Origin: Clostridiales bacterium
Lineage (GTDB): Bacteria > Bacillota > Clostridia > Oscillospirales > Oscillospiraceae
Assembly: GCA_004554585.1 (NCBI GenBank)
Contig: SFLH01000004.1
Location: 1-64,000, forward strand
DNA length: 64,000 nt
Reading direction: 5' to 3'
The notes beneath the pieces were generated by a model. That model worked only from the letters and a program-made list of their open reading frames with translations. It made no database searches and was not told the origin of the DNA. Below, piece after piece: positions 38,968 to 48,015 of this stretch (the first letter of the stretch is position 1; every line of letters starts with the position of its first letter). The position numbers and the translations under genes were made by a program.

Positions 38968-40266
38968 ATGGGACGAAGGAGAACGAGCCCCGACCGGGTG
39001 TGGCAGGTGGGCCTGTACATCCGCCTGTCCAAGGAGGACGGCCGCCAGGAGAGCCTGAGCGTGGCCAACCAGCGCAAGATTCTGCTGGACTATCTGAACA
39101 ACGAGTTTTCTGGTCAGTGGACTCTGGCGGGCATCTTCGTGGACGACGGCCTCACCGGCACCGACGACAGCCGGGCCGGGTTTCAGGAGCTCATCGCCCA
39201 GGTGCGGGAGGGGGCAGTGGACTGCGTGATCTGCAAGACCCTTTCCCGGGCCTTTCGAAACTATGCCGACCAGGGATATTTTCTCGAAGAGTTTTTTCCC
39301 CGGCACCGGACCCGATTCATCTCCCTGGGAAGCCCCCGGGTGGACAGTTTTCTGGACCCGGAGGCGGTGCAGATGGGGCTAGAAATCCCCATCAACGGCA
39401 TCCTCAACGACCGCTACGCCGCCCGGACCTCGGCGGATGTCCGCCGAACCCTGGACATGAAGCGGCGGCGGGGAGAATTCATCGGGTCCTTTGCCCCCTA
39501 CGGCTATGTGAAGGACCCGGACAACAAAAACGCCCTGCTACCAGACCCCGCCGCGGCCAAGGTGGTGGGGGATATTTTTGCCTGGTACCTGCAGGGAATG
39601 GGAAAGGGGGCCATCGCCGCCCGCCTGAACCAGGAGGGGGTCCCCAACCCCACCGCCTACAAAGCCAGCCAAGGTGCCCGCTACCGCCGCCCGGGCCCCG
39701 CCAACGATGGCCTGTGGACGGCGGCCACCGTGGGGCGAGTGCTGGCCAACCCCGTCTATGGGGGAACCCTGGTCCAGGGGAAGCAGCGGGTGGTCAGCTA
39801 TAAGGTCCACCAGACCTTCTCCGTGCCCCGGGAGGAGTGGTACGTGGTGGAGGGGACCCACCCGGCCATTGTCTCCCCGGAGACCCTACGGCGGGCGGCA
39901 GAGCTGTCCCGGCGGCGGACCCGCCGGGCCCCCGGCCAGGGAGAGGTCCACCTCTTTGCCGGCCTGCTGCGCTGCGCTGACTGCGGCCGGGCCATGAGCC
40001 GAAAGACCGCCCGGGGGATCGTCTACTACACCTGCTCCACCTACCGCCGCAAGTCCAAGACCGCCTGCACCAAGCACACCATCCGGGAGGATCGCCTGGC
40101 CCAGGCGGCGGCGGACTGGCTGGGATGCTCGGCGGGGGAGCTCACCCGGGGGCGCCTGTTTTCCCGCATCGGGGAGATCCTGGTGGGGGAGGGGGGACAG
40201 GTGACGATTCACCCGCCCAGTCCGCTGAAAACGGACAAAAAGGAAGAGGATTTTACAAAAGTTTAA
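38968..40266 (+). CDS. Large serine recombinase lacking the coiled-coil region
   Basis: A 432-residue site-specific recombinase. Residues 1-150 form the resolvase domain with the catalytic Ser in YIRLSKEDG and Arg residues in KTLSRAFRNYADQG; the recombinase domain follows (RRRGEFIGSFAPYGYVKDP, GKGAIAARLNQEGVPNPT), then a zinc ribbon (LLRCADCGRAMS ... YYTCSTYRRKSKTACTKH). After the zinc ribbon only about 60 residues remain, with ILVGEGGQVTI matching the usual C-terminal strand; the coiled-coil insertion normally found there is missing, whereas TndX or SpoIVCA-like enzymes have about 500 residues. Catalytic residues look intact. It is the only recombinase in the window and the candidate to act on the junctions at 30461 and 49873. 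Confidence 0.88.
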   Translation: MGRRRTSPDRVWQVGLYIRLSKEDGRQESLSVANQRKILLDYLNNEFSGQWTLAGIFVDDGLTGTDDSRAGFQELIAQVREGAVDCVICKTLSRAFRNYADQGYFLEEFFPRHRTRFISLGSPRVDSFLDPEAVQMGLEIPINGILNDRYAARTSADVRRTLDMKRRRGEFIGSFAPYGYVKDPDNKNALLPDPAAAKVVGDIFAWYLQGMGKGAIAARLNQEGVPNPTAYKASQGARYRRPGPANDGLWTAATVGRVLANPVYGGTLVQGKQRVVSYKVHQTFSVPREEWYVVEGTHPAIVSPETLRRAAELSRRRTRRAPGQGEVHLFAGLLRCADCGRAMSRKTARGIVYYTCSTYRRKSKTACTKHTIREDRLAQAAADWLGCSAGELTRGRLFSRIGEILVGEGGQVTIHPPSPLKTDKKEEDFTKV

Positions 40267-40306
40267 CATAAGACGGATTTTTGATTTTACATCCCCTGGA
40301 TAGACT
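40252..40306 (+). promoter_or_regulatory. Pho-box promoter of phoB
   Basis: TTTACA (40252), TTAACA (40263), a weak CGGATT (40274) and TTTTAC (40285) recur every 11 bp, then 10 bases, then -10 TAGACT (40301-40306). The first boxes lie in the last codons of the recombinase gene. Same layout as at 43526 and 47903. Confidence 0.8.
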
Positions 40307-40352
40307 GTTGTAAAGAAACGGTTAAATTTCAGGACACTAGGAGGCAGAGGCA

Positions 40353-41033
40353 ATGGAACGAATCTATTTGTTGGAGGACGACGACAGCATTCGCAAGCTG
40401 GTCATCTATGCCCTGAGCAGCCAGGGCTATGAGGCCCAGGGGTTTGACTGTCCCTCCGATTTCTGGAAAGCCATGGAGGGTCCCCAGCCTGCTCTGGTCC
40501 TTCTGGATATCATGCTGCCGGAGGAGGACGGCCTGTCCATCCTGCAGAAACTGCGGGCCTCGGCGGCCACCAAGAAGCTGCCGGTGATCATGCTCACCGC
40601 CAAAAACACCGAGTATGACCGGGTGGTGGGCCTGGACAGCGGGGCGGATGACTTCATCTCCAAGCCCTTCGGCATGATGGAGCTGGTGGCCCGGGTGCGG
40701 GCGGTGCTGCGCCGCACCCAGCAGAAGCAGGAGCGGGGGGATTACCAGGTGGGTGAGCTCTTCGTCAGCCCCCAGCGCCACGTGGCCCAGGTGGACGGGG
40801 AGGAGGTTTCCCTGACCAACAAGGAGTTTGAGCTGCTGTGCCTGCTGCTGGAACATCAGGGTATGGCCATGACCCGAGACGCCATCATGGATGGAGTCTG
40901 GGGCCAGGAGTTCAGCCGGGAAAACCGAACCCTGGACGTCCATGTGCGGACCCTGCGCACCAAGCTGGGCCGGGCTGGGCGGTACATCGAGACCGTCCGG
41001 GGCGTGGGCTATAAGATCGGGGGAGCGCCGTGA
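40353..41033 (+). CDS. phoB: Phosphate regulon response regulator
   Basis: A 226-residue OmpR-family regulator: receiver with EDDDS, phospho-Asp in LLDIMLPEEDG, IMLTAKN and ISKPFG; winged helix with VSLTNKEFELLCLLLEHQG and RTLDVHVRTLRTKLG. The assignment to PhoB rests on the phoR-like partner that overlaps it, the pst operon downstream and Pho boxes before its own gene and the pst and Na/Pi genes. Phosphorylated under phosphate starvation, it should activate all three, including itself. Confidence 0.9.
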   Translation: MERIYLLEDDDSIRKLVIYALSSQGYEAQGFDCPSDFWKAMEGPQPALVLLDIMLPEEDGLSILQKLRASAATKKLPVIMLTAKNTEYDRVVGLDSGADDFISKPFGMMELVARVRAVLRRTQQKQERGDYQVGELFVSPQRHVAQVDGEEVSLTNKEFELLCLLLEHQGMAMTRDAIMDGVWGQEFSRENRTLDVHVRTLRTKLGRAGRYIETVRGVGYKIGGAP

Positions 41034-42688
41034 CGGGAAAAATCTTTCGCGGCTGCTTTCTGGTGGGCCTGGTGGTGACTATCCTGTGCACTGGCCTGTT
41101 CGTGGTGGTCATGGCCAGCCGGTATGAACGGGAAGTCTACCAGGAGTTGGAGGAGGAGCTGGTCTACGTCCAGCATGGCCTGGAGCGGAGCGGCATGGAT
41201 TACCTCACCGGCCTGGAGACCGACCAGCGGCTGACCTGGGTGGCCGAGGACGGCACGGTTCTCTATGACAACGTGGCCGATCCGAAGACCATGGGCAACC
41301 ATGCCGACCGGGAAGAGGTCATTCAGGCTCAGCAGGAGGGCACGGGGCGCAGCAAGCACGTGTCGGAGACCCTGCTGGAGAAGACCCTTTACTATGCAGT
41401 CCGCCTCTCTGATGGCACGGTCCTGCGCATCTCCTGCCAGGAGACCACCATGGGAGCCCTGGCGCTGGATGTGCTCCAGCCGGTGGTGTGGGTCCTGGTG
41501 CTGGCGGTGGCCCTGTCGGGGCTGCTGGCCTCCCGGACGGCCCGGCAGATCGTCCGGCCCATCAACAACATCGACCTGGAAAATCCCCGGCTGGACGAGA
41601 CCTATGAGGAGATCTTTCCCCTGGTCAGCCGCTTAAAGGAGCAGAACCGCACCATCGGCCAGCAGATGGAAACCCTCAGCCGCCGGCAGCGGGAATTCTC
41701 TGCCCTGGCGGAGAACATGAACGAGGGCGTGCTGCTCATCGACAGCCGCTACAACGTGCTCTTTGGAAACCAAAGCGCCTTCAGCCTGCTGGGGGCGTGG
41801 GAGGCGCCGGAGAGCCTGCGCCAGGACAACTGCCGCCGGGAGATCTGGGAGGCCGCCGGCAAGGCCTTGGCCGGCCGGCACAACGGCACACTGATGGACG
41901 CGGAGAGCCGCATCTATGAGGTGCTGGCCAACCCTGTGGCCGTCAGCGGCCAGGTTACCGGCGCGGTGGTCTTTATGATGGACGTCACCGAGCGGGAAGA
42001 GCGGGAGAGCCTGCGGCGGGAGTTTTCCGCCAACGTTTCCCACGAGCTCAAGACCCCCCTGACCGCCATTTCCGGCTTTGCCGAGCTGATGAAGGAAGGC
42101 ATGGTGGAGGGGGAGAAGCTACGGGAGTTTGCCGGGGACATCTACAAGGAGTGCGCCCGGCTGATCGCCCTGATCGATGACATCATGAAGCTCTCCCGGC
42201 TGGACGAAGGCTCGGGAGATTTGACGACCGAGCTGGTGGACCTGTACGCCCTGGCCAAAATGGTGCAGAAGGAGCTGACCCCCACGGCGGAGAAGCGGTC
42301 CATCCAGATTCAAGTGGAAGGCGGGCACCAGCAGATCCAGGGGGTGTGGCGCATCCTGCATGAGATGGCCTACAACCTCTGTGACAATGCCATCAAGTAC
42401 AACAAGGACGGCGGCCGGGTGGTCCTGCGGGTAACGGGCAGCCAGGAGAAAGCCACGCTGACGGTGGAAGACACGGGCATTGGCATCCCCAAGGGCCAGC
42501 AGGACCGGGTCTTTGAGCGGTTCTACCGGGTGGATAAGAGCCATTCCCGCCAGATCGGCGGCACCGGCCTTGGCCTGTCTATCGTCAAGCACGGGGCCCA
42601 GTACCACAACGCCCAGATCACCATGGACAGTGAGCTGGATGTGGGGACTACCATCGCCGTTACCTTTCCCAAACAGACATTCCTGTGA
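41030..42688 (+). CDS. phoR: Phosphate-sensing histidine kinase
   Basis: A 552-residue kinase: membrane helices near residues 8-30 and 145-168 around an extracytoplasmic domain, a PAS domain (about 220-330; LAENMNEGVLLIDSRYNVLF), the HisKA box FSANVSHELKTPLTAISGF and ATP-binding boxes DNAIKYNKDGG, DTGIGIP and GTGLGLSIVKHG. GTG start overlapping the phoB stop by four bases. In the PhoR system the kinase is held off by PhoU and the Pst transporter when phosphate is plentiful; both are encoded just downstream. Confidence 0.9.
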   Translation: MTGKIFRGCFLVGLVVTILCTGLFVVVMASRYEREVYQELEEELVYVQHGLERSGMDYLTGLETDQRLTWVAEDGTVLYDNVADPKTMGNHADREEVIQAQQEGTGRSKHVSETLLEKTLYYAVRLSDGTVLRISCQETTMGALALDVLQPVVWVLVLAVALSGLLASRTARQIVRPINNIDLENPRLDETYEEIFPLVSRLKEQNRTIGQQMETLSRRQREFSALAENMNEGVLLIDSRYNVLFGNQSAFSLLGAWEAPESLRQDNCRREIWEAAGKALAGRHNGTLMDAESRIYEVLANPVAVSGQVTGAVVFMMDVTEREERESLRREFSANVSHELKTPLTAISGFAELMKEGMVEGEKLREFAGDIYKECARLIALIDDIMKLSRLDEGSGDLTTELVDLYALAKMVQKELTPTAEKRSIQIQVEGGHQQIQGVWRILHEMAYNLCDNAIKYNKDGGRVVLRVTGSQEKATLTVEDTGIGIPKGQQDRVFERFYRVDKSHSRQIGGTGLGLSIVKHGAQYHNAQITMDSELDVGTTIAVTFPKQTFL

Positions 42689-42747
42689 CCGGGACTTCCA
42701 TAGCCCGGCCTGCAGAGAGATACCATGATGAGAAAAAGGAGGGTATT

Positions 42748-43407
42748 ATGATTACCTTTGAAGAGATCAAAAAGGACCCGGGCATCCGCACCTACATCAA
42801 GAAGGCGGATGAATCCCTCATTAACCTGGGCTTTACAGAGCACAGCTTTGCCCACGTAGGCATCGTTGCGGCCAACAGTAAGTATATCTTAGAGACCCTG
42901 GGCTTCTCCCCCCGCCAGGTGGAGCTGGTCCAGATCGCGGCCTACCTGCACGACATCGGCAACCTGGTCAACCGCATCGACCACTCCCAGAGCGGCGCGG
43001 TGATGGCCTTCCGCTTGCTGGACCACCTGCACATGGAGCCCCTGGAGATTGCGGAAATCGTTACCGCCATCGGCAACCATGACGAGGGCACCGGCACCCC
43101 TGTCAGCCCCATGGCCGCTGCCCTGATCCTGGCGGACAAATCCGACGTGCGCCGCAGCCGGGTGCGCAACCAGGACGAGAGCAAGTTTGACATCCACGAC
43201 CGAGTGAACTACTCGGTGACGAAAGCTGAGCTGAAGATCAACGAGAGCAAGACCCTCATCAAGCTCAAGCTCCACATCGACACCCGCTATGGCTCGGTGA
43301 TGGATTACTTTGAGATTTTCCTCAACCGCATGGTCCTCTGCCGCAAGGCGGCGGAGACCTTGGGGCTGCAGTTCAAGCTCATCATCAACGAGCAGCAGCT
43401 GATCTGA
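42748..43407 (+). CDS. HD-domain phosphohydrolase-like protein
   Basis: A 219-residue protein with the HD metal-binding set: HSFAHVGIV, AAYLHDIGN (HD), GNHDEGTG and LADKSDV. HD proteins hydrolyse nucleotides or other phosphoesters; the exact substrate is unknown. AAAGGAGGG precedes ATG 42748. It lies between phoR and pstS, 60 bases after phoR, and ends in a terminator, so it is probably part of the PhoB-controlled phoBR transcript and may link phosphate status to a nucleotide pool. Confidence 0.85.
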   Translation: MITFEEIKKDPGIRTYIKKADESLINLGFTEHSFAHVGIVAANSKYILETLGFSPRQVELVQIAAYLHDIGNLVNRIDHSQSGAVMAFRLLDHLHMEPLEIAEIVTAIGNHDEGTGTPVSPMAAALILADKSDVRRSRVRNQDESKFDIHDRVNYSVTKAELKINESKTLIKLKLHIDTRYGSVMDYFEIFLNRMVLCRKAAETLGLQFKLIINEQQLI

Positions 43408-43427
43408 AAAACCGGCGCGCGCAAGCG

Positions 43428-43460
43428 GACCGCCCTGGGGCAGACGCCCCAGGGCGGTTT
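43428..43460 (+). terminator. Terminator of the phoB-phoR-HD operon
   Basis: ACCGCCCTGGGG / CCCCAGGGCGGT then TTGTCGTTTT. Confidence 0.88.
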
Positions 43461-43525
43461 GTCGTTTTGCCAAAAAATCCCCCCGAAAGGCGCGTAAAAT
43501 CTTACCGCAGCAGAAAAGTGCGCAC

Positions 43526-43580
43526 TTAACCAAAACTTTATCATTCTTTGGTTTTTCCTTTAACCGAAAGCCGATAGACT
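43526..43580 (+). promoter_or_regulatory. Pho-box promoter of the pst operon
   Basis: TTAACC (43526), TTTATC (43537), TTGGTT (43548) and TTTAAC (43559) are spaced exactly 11 bp, then 10 bases, then TAGACT (43575-43580). The -10 region GATAGACTGT is identical to that of phoB. Confidence 0.88.
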
Positions 43581-43636
43581 GTACTCGTGCTGAACAAGAG
43601 CTCGAAAAAACAAAAAAGGAAATGAGGAATTTCAAA

Positions 43637-44509
43637 ATGAAAAGAACCATGAAGAAAGCCATGAGCATTCTGGCAGCTTCCGCTGTGCTGGCCCTGACTC
43701 TGGCCGGCTGCGGCGGCACCGACACCAACACCACCGAGAATACGGAGAACACCGAGACCGCCAGCCTCTCCGGCACCGTGGCAACCAACGGCTCCACCTC
43801 CATGGAGGGCGTCATCGGCAACCTGAAGGAGCAGTTTGAGGCAGACAACAGCGGCGTGTCCGTCTCCTACGACGCCACCGGCTCCAGCGCTGGCATCGAG
43901 GCCGTCACCAACGGCACCGCCGACATCGGCCTGTCCTCCCGTGCCCTGAAGGAGGAAGAGGAGGCCGCTGGCCTGACCGGCACCACCGTGGCCCTGGACG
44001 GCATCGCCATCATCGTCAACGCCGACAGCCAGGTGGCCGACCTGACCGTGGAGCAGATCGCCCAGATCTTCACCGGTGAGATCACCAACTGGAGCGAAGT
44101 GGGCGGCGCCGACGGCGAGATCGCCTGCATCGGCCGTGAGGCTGGCTCCGGCACCCGGGACGGCTTTGAGTCCATCACCGAGACCGAGGACCTGTGCAAG
44201 CTCAGCCAGGAGCTGACCACCACCGGCGCGGTCATCGAGGCCGTCAAGGGCAACCCCAACGCCATCGGCTATGCCTCCCTGTCCGCTGTGGAAGGCCAGG
44301 AGGGCATCAAGACCCTCACCGTGGGCGGCGTGGCCTGCTCCGAGGAGACCATCCTGGACGGTACCTATGAGATCCAGCGTCCCTTCGTTCTGGTCACCAA
44401 GAACGACACCCAGCTGTCTGAGGCAGCCCAGGCCTTCTTTGACTACGCCACCTCCACCGCGGCAAGCGATCTGATCCGCAACGCCGGTGCGGTTCCTGTG
44501 GCAAAGTAA
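43637..44509 (+). CDS. pstS: Phosphate ABC transporter substrate-binding lipoprotein
   Basis: PstS captures phosphate outside the membrane. The 290-residue lipoprotein has a signal peptide with lipobox LAGC (Cys near residue 25) and the phosphate-binding loops ATNGSTSMEG, DATGSSAGIEAV, DIGLSSRAL and GREAGSGTRDGFESI. ATG 43637 is chosen; the ATG at 43622 touches its AAGGA. A strong hairpin separates it from pstC, which usually keeps PstS in excess. Confidence 0.95.
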   Translation: MKRTMKKAMSILAASAVLALTLAGCGGTDTNTTENTENTETASLSGTVATNGSTSMEGVIGNLKEQFEADNSGVSVSYDATGSSAGIEAVTNGTADIGLSSRALKEEEEAAGLTGTTVALDGIAIIVNADSQVADLTVEQIAQIFTGEITNWSEVGGADGEIACIGREAGSGTRDGFESITETEDLCKLSQELTTTGAVIEAVKGNPNAIGYASLSAVEGQEGIKTLTVGGVACSEETILDGTYEIQRPFVLVTKNDTQLSEAAQAFFDYATSTAASDLIRNAGAVPVAK

Positions 44510-44525
44510 GAACGGAAACCCTTTG

Positions 44526-44570
44526 CGGCGGCGCGGGCCTCCGGCCTCTCGGAGGCGGGACCCGCGCCGC
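44526..44570 (+). other. Intercistronic hairpin between pstS and pstC
   Basis: GCGGCGCGGG ... CCCGCGCCGC with an inner CCTCCG/CGGAGG stem, followed by CTGTTTCCTT. Likely an attenuator or mRNA stabiliser that sets a high PstS to PstC ratio. Confidence 0.65.
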
Positions 44571-44617
44571 TGGCCTGTTTCCTTCGGCAAGAATGCGTTG
44601 AAAGTAAGGAGCTATCC

Positions 44618-45565
44618 ATGGAAAGAGCATTGAAACATACCGCTGCTGCGCCGGCCAGTCCTGCGGCAAAAGAGAGGGGCGTTCCCAAGGGGCGCAGTGC
44701 CAAAGATCTTTTGGAATGGCTGATGCACCTGATCTTCCTGCTGTGCGGGATCGTCGCGGTGGCTTTTGTGCTGTTTATCAGCATTTACCTGATTATCTCT
44801 GGGGTGCCCGCCATTCGGGAGATTGGCCTGGTGGACTTCCTGTTCGGACAGACCTGGGCCCCTACGGCTTCGGACCCCTCCTATGGTATCCTGCCCTTTA
44901 TTCTGACCTCCATCTACGGCACGGCCGGGGCGGTGGTCATCGGGGTGCCCATTGGTCTGATGACTGCCATCTTCCTGGCTAAGGTGGCCCACCCCCGGGT
45001 GGCTGCCGTCATCCACACCGCCGTGGAGCTGCTGGCCGGCATCCCCTCGGTGGTCTACGGCCTGGTGGGCATGATCGTGCTGGTGCCCGGCATCCAGAAG
45101 GCCTTTGACCTGTCCTCCGGTGCCTGCCTGCTGGCGGCCATTCTGGTGCTGGCGGTGATGATCCTGCCCTCCATCATCAGCGTCTCCGAGACCGCCCTGC
45201 GGGCGGTGCCCGAGGAGTATGAGCAGGCCTCCCTGGCCCTGGGTGCTACCCACCTGGAGACGGTGTTCCGTGTGGCCCTGCCCGCCGCCCGCAGCGGTGT
45301 GGCCACCGCCACAGTGCTGGGCGTGGGCCGGGCCATCGGCGAGGCCATGGCCATCATCATGGTGGCCGGCAACGTGGCCAACATGCCGGACATCTTCACT
45401 TCGGTGCGCTTCCTCACCACTGCCATCGCCTCGGAGATGTCCTATGCCTCGGTGGGCAGCCTCCACCGGGATGCCCTGTTCTCCATCGGCCTGGTGCTGT
45501 TCCTGTTCATCATGCTCATCAACGTTTTCCTGAACGTGTTTATTAAGAGAAAGAAGGAGAACTGA
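44618..45565 (+). CDS. pstC: Phosphate ABC transporter permease PstC
   Basis: A 315-residue membrane permease with six hydrophobic segments. The permease loop reads ALRAVPEEYEQASLALGATHLETVFRVALPAA (EAA motif), with GVGRAIGEAMAIIMVAGN after it. It forms the phosphate channel with PstA. GTAAGGAG precedes the ATG; pstA begins two bases after the stop. Confidence 0.95.
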   Translation: MERALKHTAAAPASPAAKERGVPKGRSAKDLLEWLMHLIFLLCGIVAVAFVLFISIYLIISGVPAIREIGLVDFLFGQTWAPTASDPSYGILPFILTSIYGTAGAVVIGVPIGLMTAIFLAKVAHPRVAAVIHTAVELLAGIPSVVYGLVGMIVLVPGIQKAFDLSSGACLLAAILVLAVMILPSIISVSETALRAVPEEYEQASLALGATHLETVFRVALPAARSGVATATVLGVGRAIGEAMAIIMVAGNVANMPDIFTSVRFLTTAIASEMSYASVGSLHRDALFSIGLVLFLFIMLINVFLNVFIKRKKEN

Positions 45566-45567
45566 TC

Positions 45568-46422
45568 ATGCATTCTCTCTCACCCCGCCGTAAGGCGTAT
45601 GACCGCACCCTGCGTGGGTTGCTGTATCTGTGCGCGGGGATCACCTGCGCGCTGCTGATCTTCCTCATCGGCTATATCTTTTACCGGGGCCTGGGCAACA
45701 TCAGCTGGTCCCTGTTGTCTACCCAGACCAGCTACATCAACGATACCATCGGCATCCTGCCCAACATCCTCAACACCGTCTATATCATCTTCCTGGCCAT
45801 GATCATCGTCCTGCCCCTGGGTGTGGGCGCTGCCATCTACCTGACGGAGTACGCCGGCAACCGCAAAGTGGTGGCCATCATCGAGTTTGCCACCGAGACC
45901 CTCACCGGCATTCCCTCCATCATCTTCGGCCTGGTGGGCATGCTCTTCTTCCTGCAGCTGTTCGGCCTGAAGGCGGGCATCCTGGCCGGCGGCCTGACCC
46001 TGGTGATCATGATCCTGCCCACCATCGTGCGCACCACCCAGGAGAGCCTGAAGACTGTGCCCCAGTCCTATCGGGAGGGTGCCCTGGCCCTGGGAGCCGG
46101 CAAGTGGCACATGGTGCGCACCGTGGTGCTGCCCAACGCCGTGGACGGCATCGTCACCGGCTGCATCCTGGCCATAGGCCGGATCGTGGGGGAGTCTGCC
46201 GCCCTGCTCTTTACCGCCGGCTTTGGCCTGGAGCTGAACAACTTCCTCACCTCTCTGGAGGCCTCTTCCGCCACTTTGACGGTGGCCCTGTACGTCTACG
46301 CCAACGAGCGCGGGGAGACGGGTGTGGCCTTTGCCATTGCCGCCATCCTGATGCTGCTGGTGTTCTTCATCAACTTCTCCGCCACGGTGGCTGGGAAGAA
46401 ACTGAAACGAAAGGCAGGCTGA
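45568..46422 (+). CDS. pstA: Phosphate ABC transporter permease PstA
   Basis: A 284-residue permease with six membrane segments and the EAA loop SLKTVPQSYREGALALGAGKWH, then IGRIVGESAALLFTAGF. Partner of PstC. AAGGAG lies within the end of pstC, so the genes are coupled. Confidence 0.95.
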   Translation: MHSLSPRRKAYDRTLRGLLYLCAGITCALLIFLIGYIFYRGLGNISWSLLSTQTSYINDTIGILPNILNTVYIIFLAMIIVLPLGVGAAIYLTEYAGNRKVVAIIEFATETLTGIPSIIFGLVGMLFFLQLFGLKAGILAGGLTLVIMILPTIVRTTQESLKTVPQSYREGALALGAGKWHMVRTVVLPNAVDGIVTGCILAIGRIVGESAALLFTAGFGLELNNFLTSLEASSATLTVALYVYANERGETGVAFAIAAILMLLVFFINFSATVAGKKLKRKAG

Positions 46423-46425
46423 CTT

Positions 46426-47214
46426 ATGGCAGCGGATATCATCACCACCAAGTCCCTGAACCTGTGGTACGGCACAGACGGCAAGACCAGTGCCGCCGAC
46501 CGGGGACATCACGCTCTGAAAGAGATCAATGTGGACATTCCCGCCCGGCAGATCACCGCCCTCATCGGCCCCTCCGGCTGCGGCAAGTCTACCTTTTTGA
46601 AAACCCTCAACCGCATGAACGACCTGGTCCCCGGGGTCCACATCGAGGGGGAGGTCTGCTTTGAGGGGCAGAACATCTTTGACAAGACCGTGGACATCAC
46701 CTGGCTGCGCAAGCAGGTGGGCATGGTCTTCCAGAAGGCCAATCCCTTTCCCATGTCCATCTACGACAACGTGGCCTACGGCCCCCGCACCCACGGCATC
46801 CGCAACCGCAGCGAGCTGGACGGCATCGTGGAGAAGTCCCTGCGGGACGCGGCCATCTGGGACGAGGTGAAGGACCGGCTGAAGAAGAGCGCCCTGGGAC
46901 TCTCCGGCGGCCAGCAGCAGCGGCTGTGCATTGCCCGGGCCCTGGCCAACGAGCCGGAGGTGCTGCTCATGGACGAATCCACTTCCGCCCTGGACCCCAT
47001 CTCCACCTCTAAGATCGAGGATCTGGCTGTGGAGCTGAAGGAGAAATATACCGTCATCATGGTCACCCACAACATGCAGCAGGCGGCCCGTGTGTCCGAC
47101 AAGACGGCCTTCTTCCTGCTGGGAGAGCTGGTGGAATTCGGGGACACCGATCAGATCTTCACCATGCCCAAGGACAAGCGCACCGAGGAGTACATCACAG
47201 GGAGGTTCGGATAA
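46426..47214 (+). CDS. pstB: Phosphate ABC transporter ATPase
   Basis: A 262-residue ABC ATPase that powers PstCA. Walker [11 protein letters not shown]-loop [20 protein letters not shown], signature [15 protein letters not shown], Walker [14 protein letters not shown] and switch His in VTHNMQQA are all present. Its stop shares a base with the phoU start (TAATG). Confidence 0.97.
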   Translation: MAADIITTKSLNLWYGTDGKTSAADRGHHALKEINVDIPARQITALIGPSGCGKSTFLKTLNRMNDLVPGVHIEGEVCFEGQNIFDKTVDITWLRKQVGMVFQKANPFPMSIYDNVAYGPRTHGIRNRSELDGIVEKSLRDAAIWDEVKDRLKKSALGLSGGQQQRLCIARALANEPEVLLMDESTSALDPISTSKIEDLAVELKEKYTVIMVTHNMQQAARVSDKTAFFLLGELVEFGDTDQIFTMPKDKRTEEYITGRFG

Positions 47215-47906
47215 TGCGGGAGAAGTTCAAACAGCAGCTGGAAGAGATGTACCGCCAGATGGTGGTCATGGGCGGCCTGTGCCAGCAGGCCATCGCCATG
47301 GCAGTGAAGACCCTGGACGAGGAGGAGGAAGCCGCCGAGCGACTGGAGACCCAGGTGCACGTTCTGGACAGCGAGATCGACGACATGGAGCGGGAGATCG
47401 AGAGCCTGTGCACCAAGCTCCTGCTCAAGCAGCAGCCGGTGGCCACCGACCTGCGGCGGATCACCGCAGCCTTGAAAATGGTCACCGACCTGGAGCGCAT
47501 CGGCGATCAGGCCTCGGATATCGCCGAGCTGGCCCGGTTTATCCGCCAGGGCAGCCGCAACGAACACCTGCAGAAGATGGCCGCCGACGTGATCCGCATG
47601 GTCAGCGAGAGCGTGGAGGCCTTCGTCCGGCTGAACCTGGACCAGGCCCGGGAAGTGATTGCCTACGACGATGTAGTGGACCACTGGTTCGACGAGATCA
47701 AGAAGGAGCTCATCGCCCGCATCGCCCAGGACAGCTCTGCCGGCGAAGAATTCTTGGATGTGTTCATGGTGGCCAAGTACTTAGAACGCATCGGCGACCA
47801 CGCCACCAATCTGGCCGAGTGGGTGGAGTACGCCATGACCGGGGCCCGGTCCAAGGACGGCCTGTGGGTGGATCCCGCCGAAGGAGTAAGCGGGCACAGC
47901 AATTAA
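47214..47906 (+). CDS. phoU: Phosphate signalling protein PhoU
   Basis: A 230-residue protein of two three-helix bundles; the metal-binding repeats include DLRRITAALKMVTDLERIGDQASDIAE and VAKYLERIGDHATNLAEWVEY. It couples the Pst transporter to PhoR inhibition. Last gene of the pst operon; its stop codon lies in the first Pho box of the next gene. A second PhoU-like domain is fused to the following transporter. Confidence 0.95.
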   Translation: MREKFKQQLEEMYRQMVVMGGLCQQAIAMAVKTLDEEEEAAERLETQVHVLDSEIDDMEREIESLCTKLLLKQQPVATDLRRITAALKMVTDLERIGDQASDIAELARFIRQGSRNEHLQKMAADVIRMVSESVEAFVRLNLDQAREVIAYDDVVDHWFDEIKKELIARIAQDSSAGEEFLDVFMVAKYLERIGDHATNLAEWVEYAMTGARSKDGLWVDPAEGVSGHSN

Positions 47907-47957
47907 CCAAGATTTAACCTTTTCCTGGTTGTTCTTTTTACTTTTTTCTGTTATACT
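47903..47957 (+). promoter_or_regulatory. Pho-box promoter of the Na/Pi cotransporter gene
   Basis: TTAACC (47903), TTAACC (47914), CTGGTT (47925) and TTTTAC (47936) every 11 bp, then 10 bases, then TATACT (47952-47957). Confidence 0.88.
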
Positions 47958-48015
47958 GACTAAACCTGCGAGATGTAAAGAGAATGTAAAGAGAACGTAC
48001 AGAGAGGGTTAAAGT

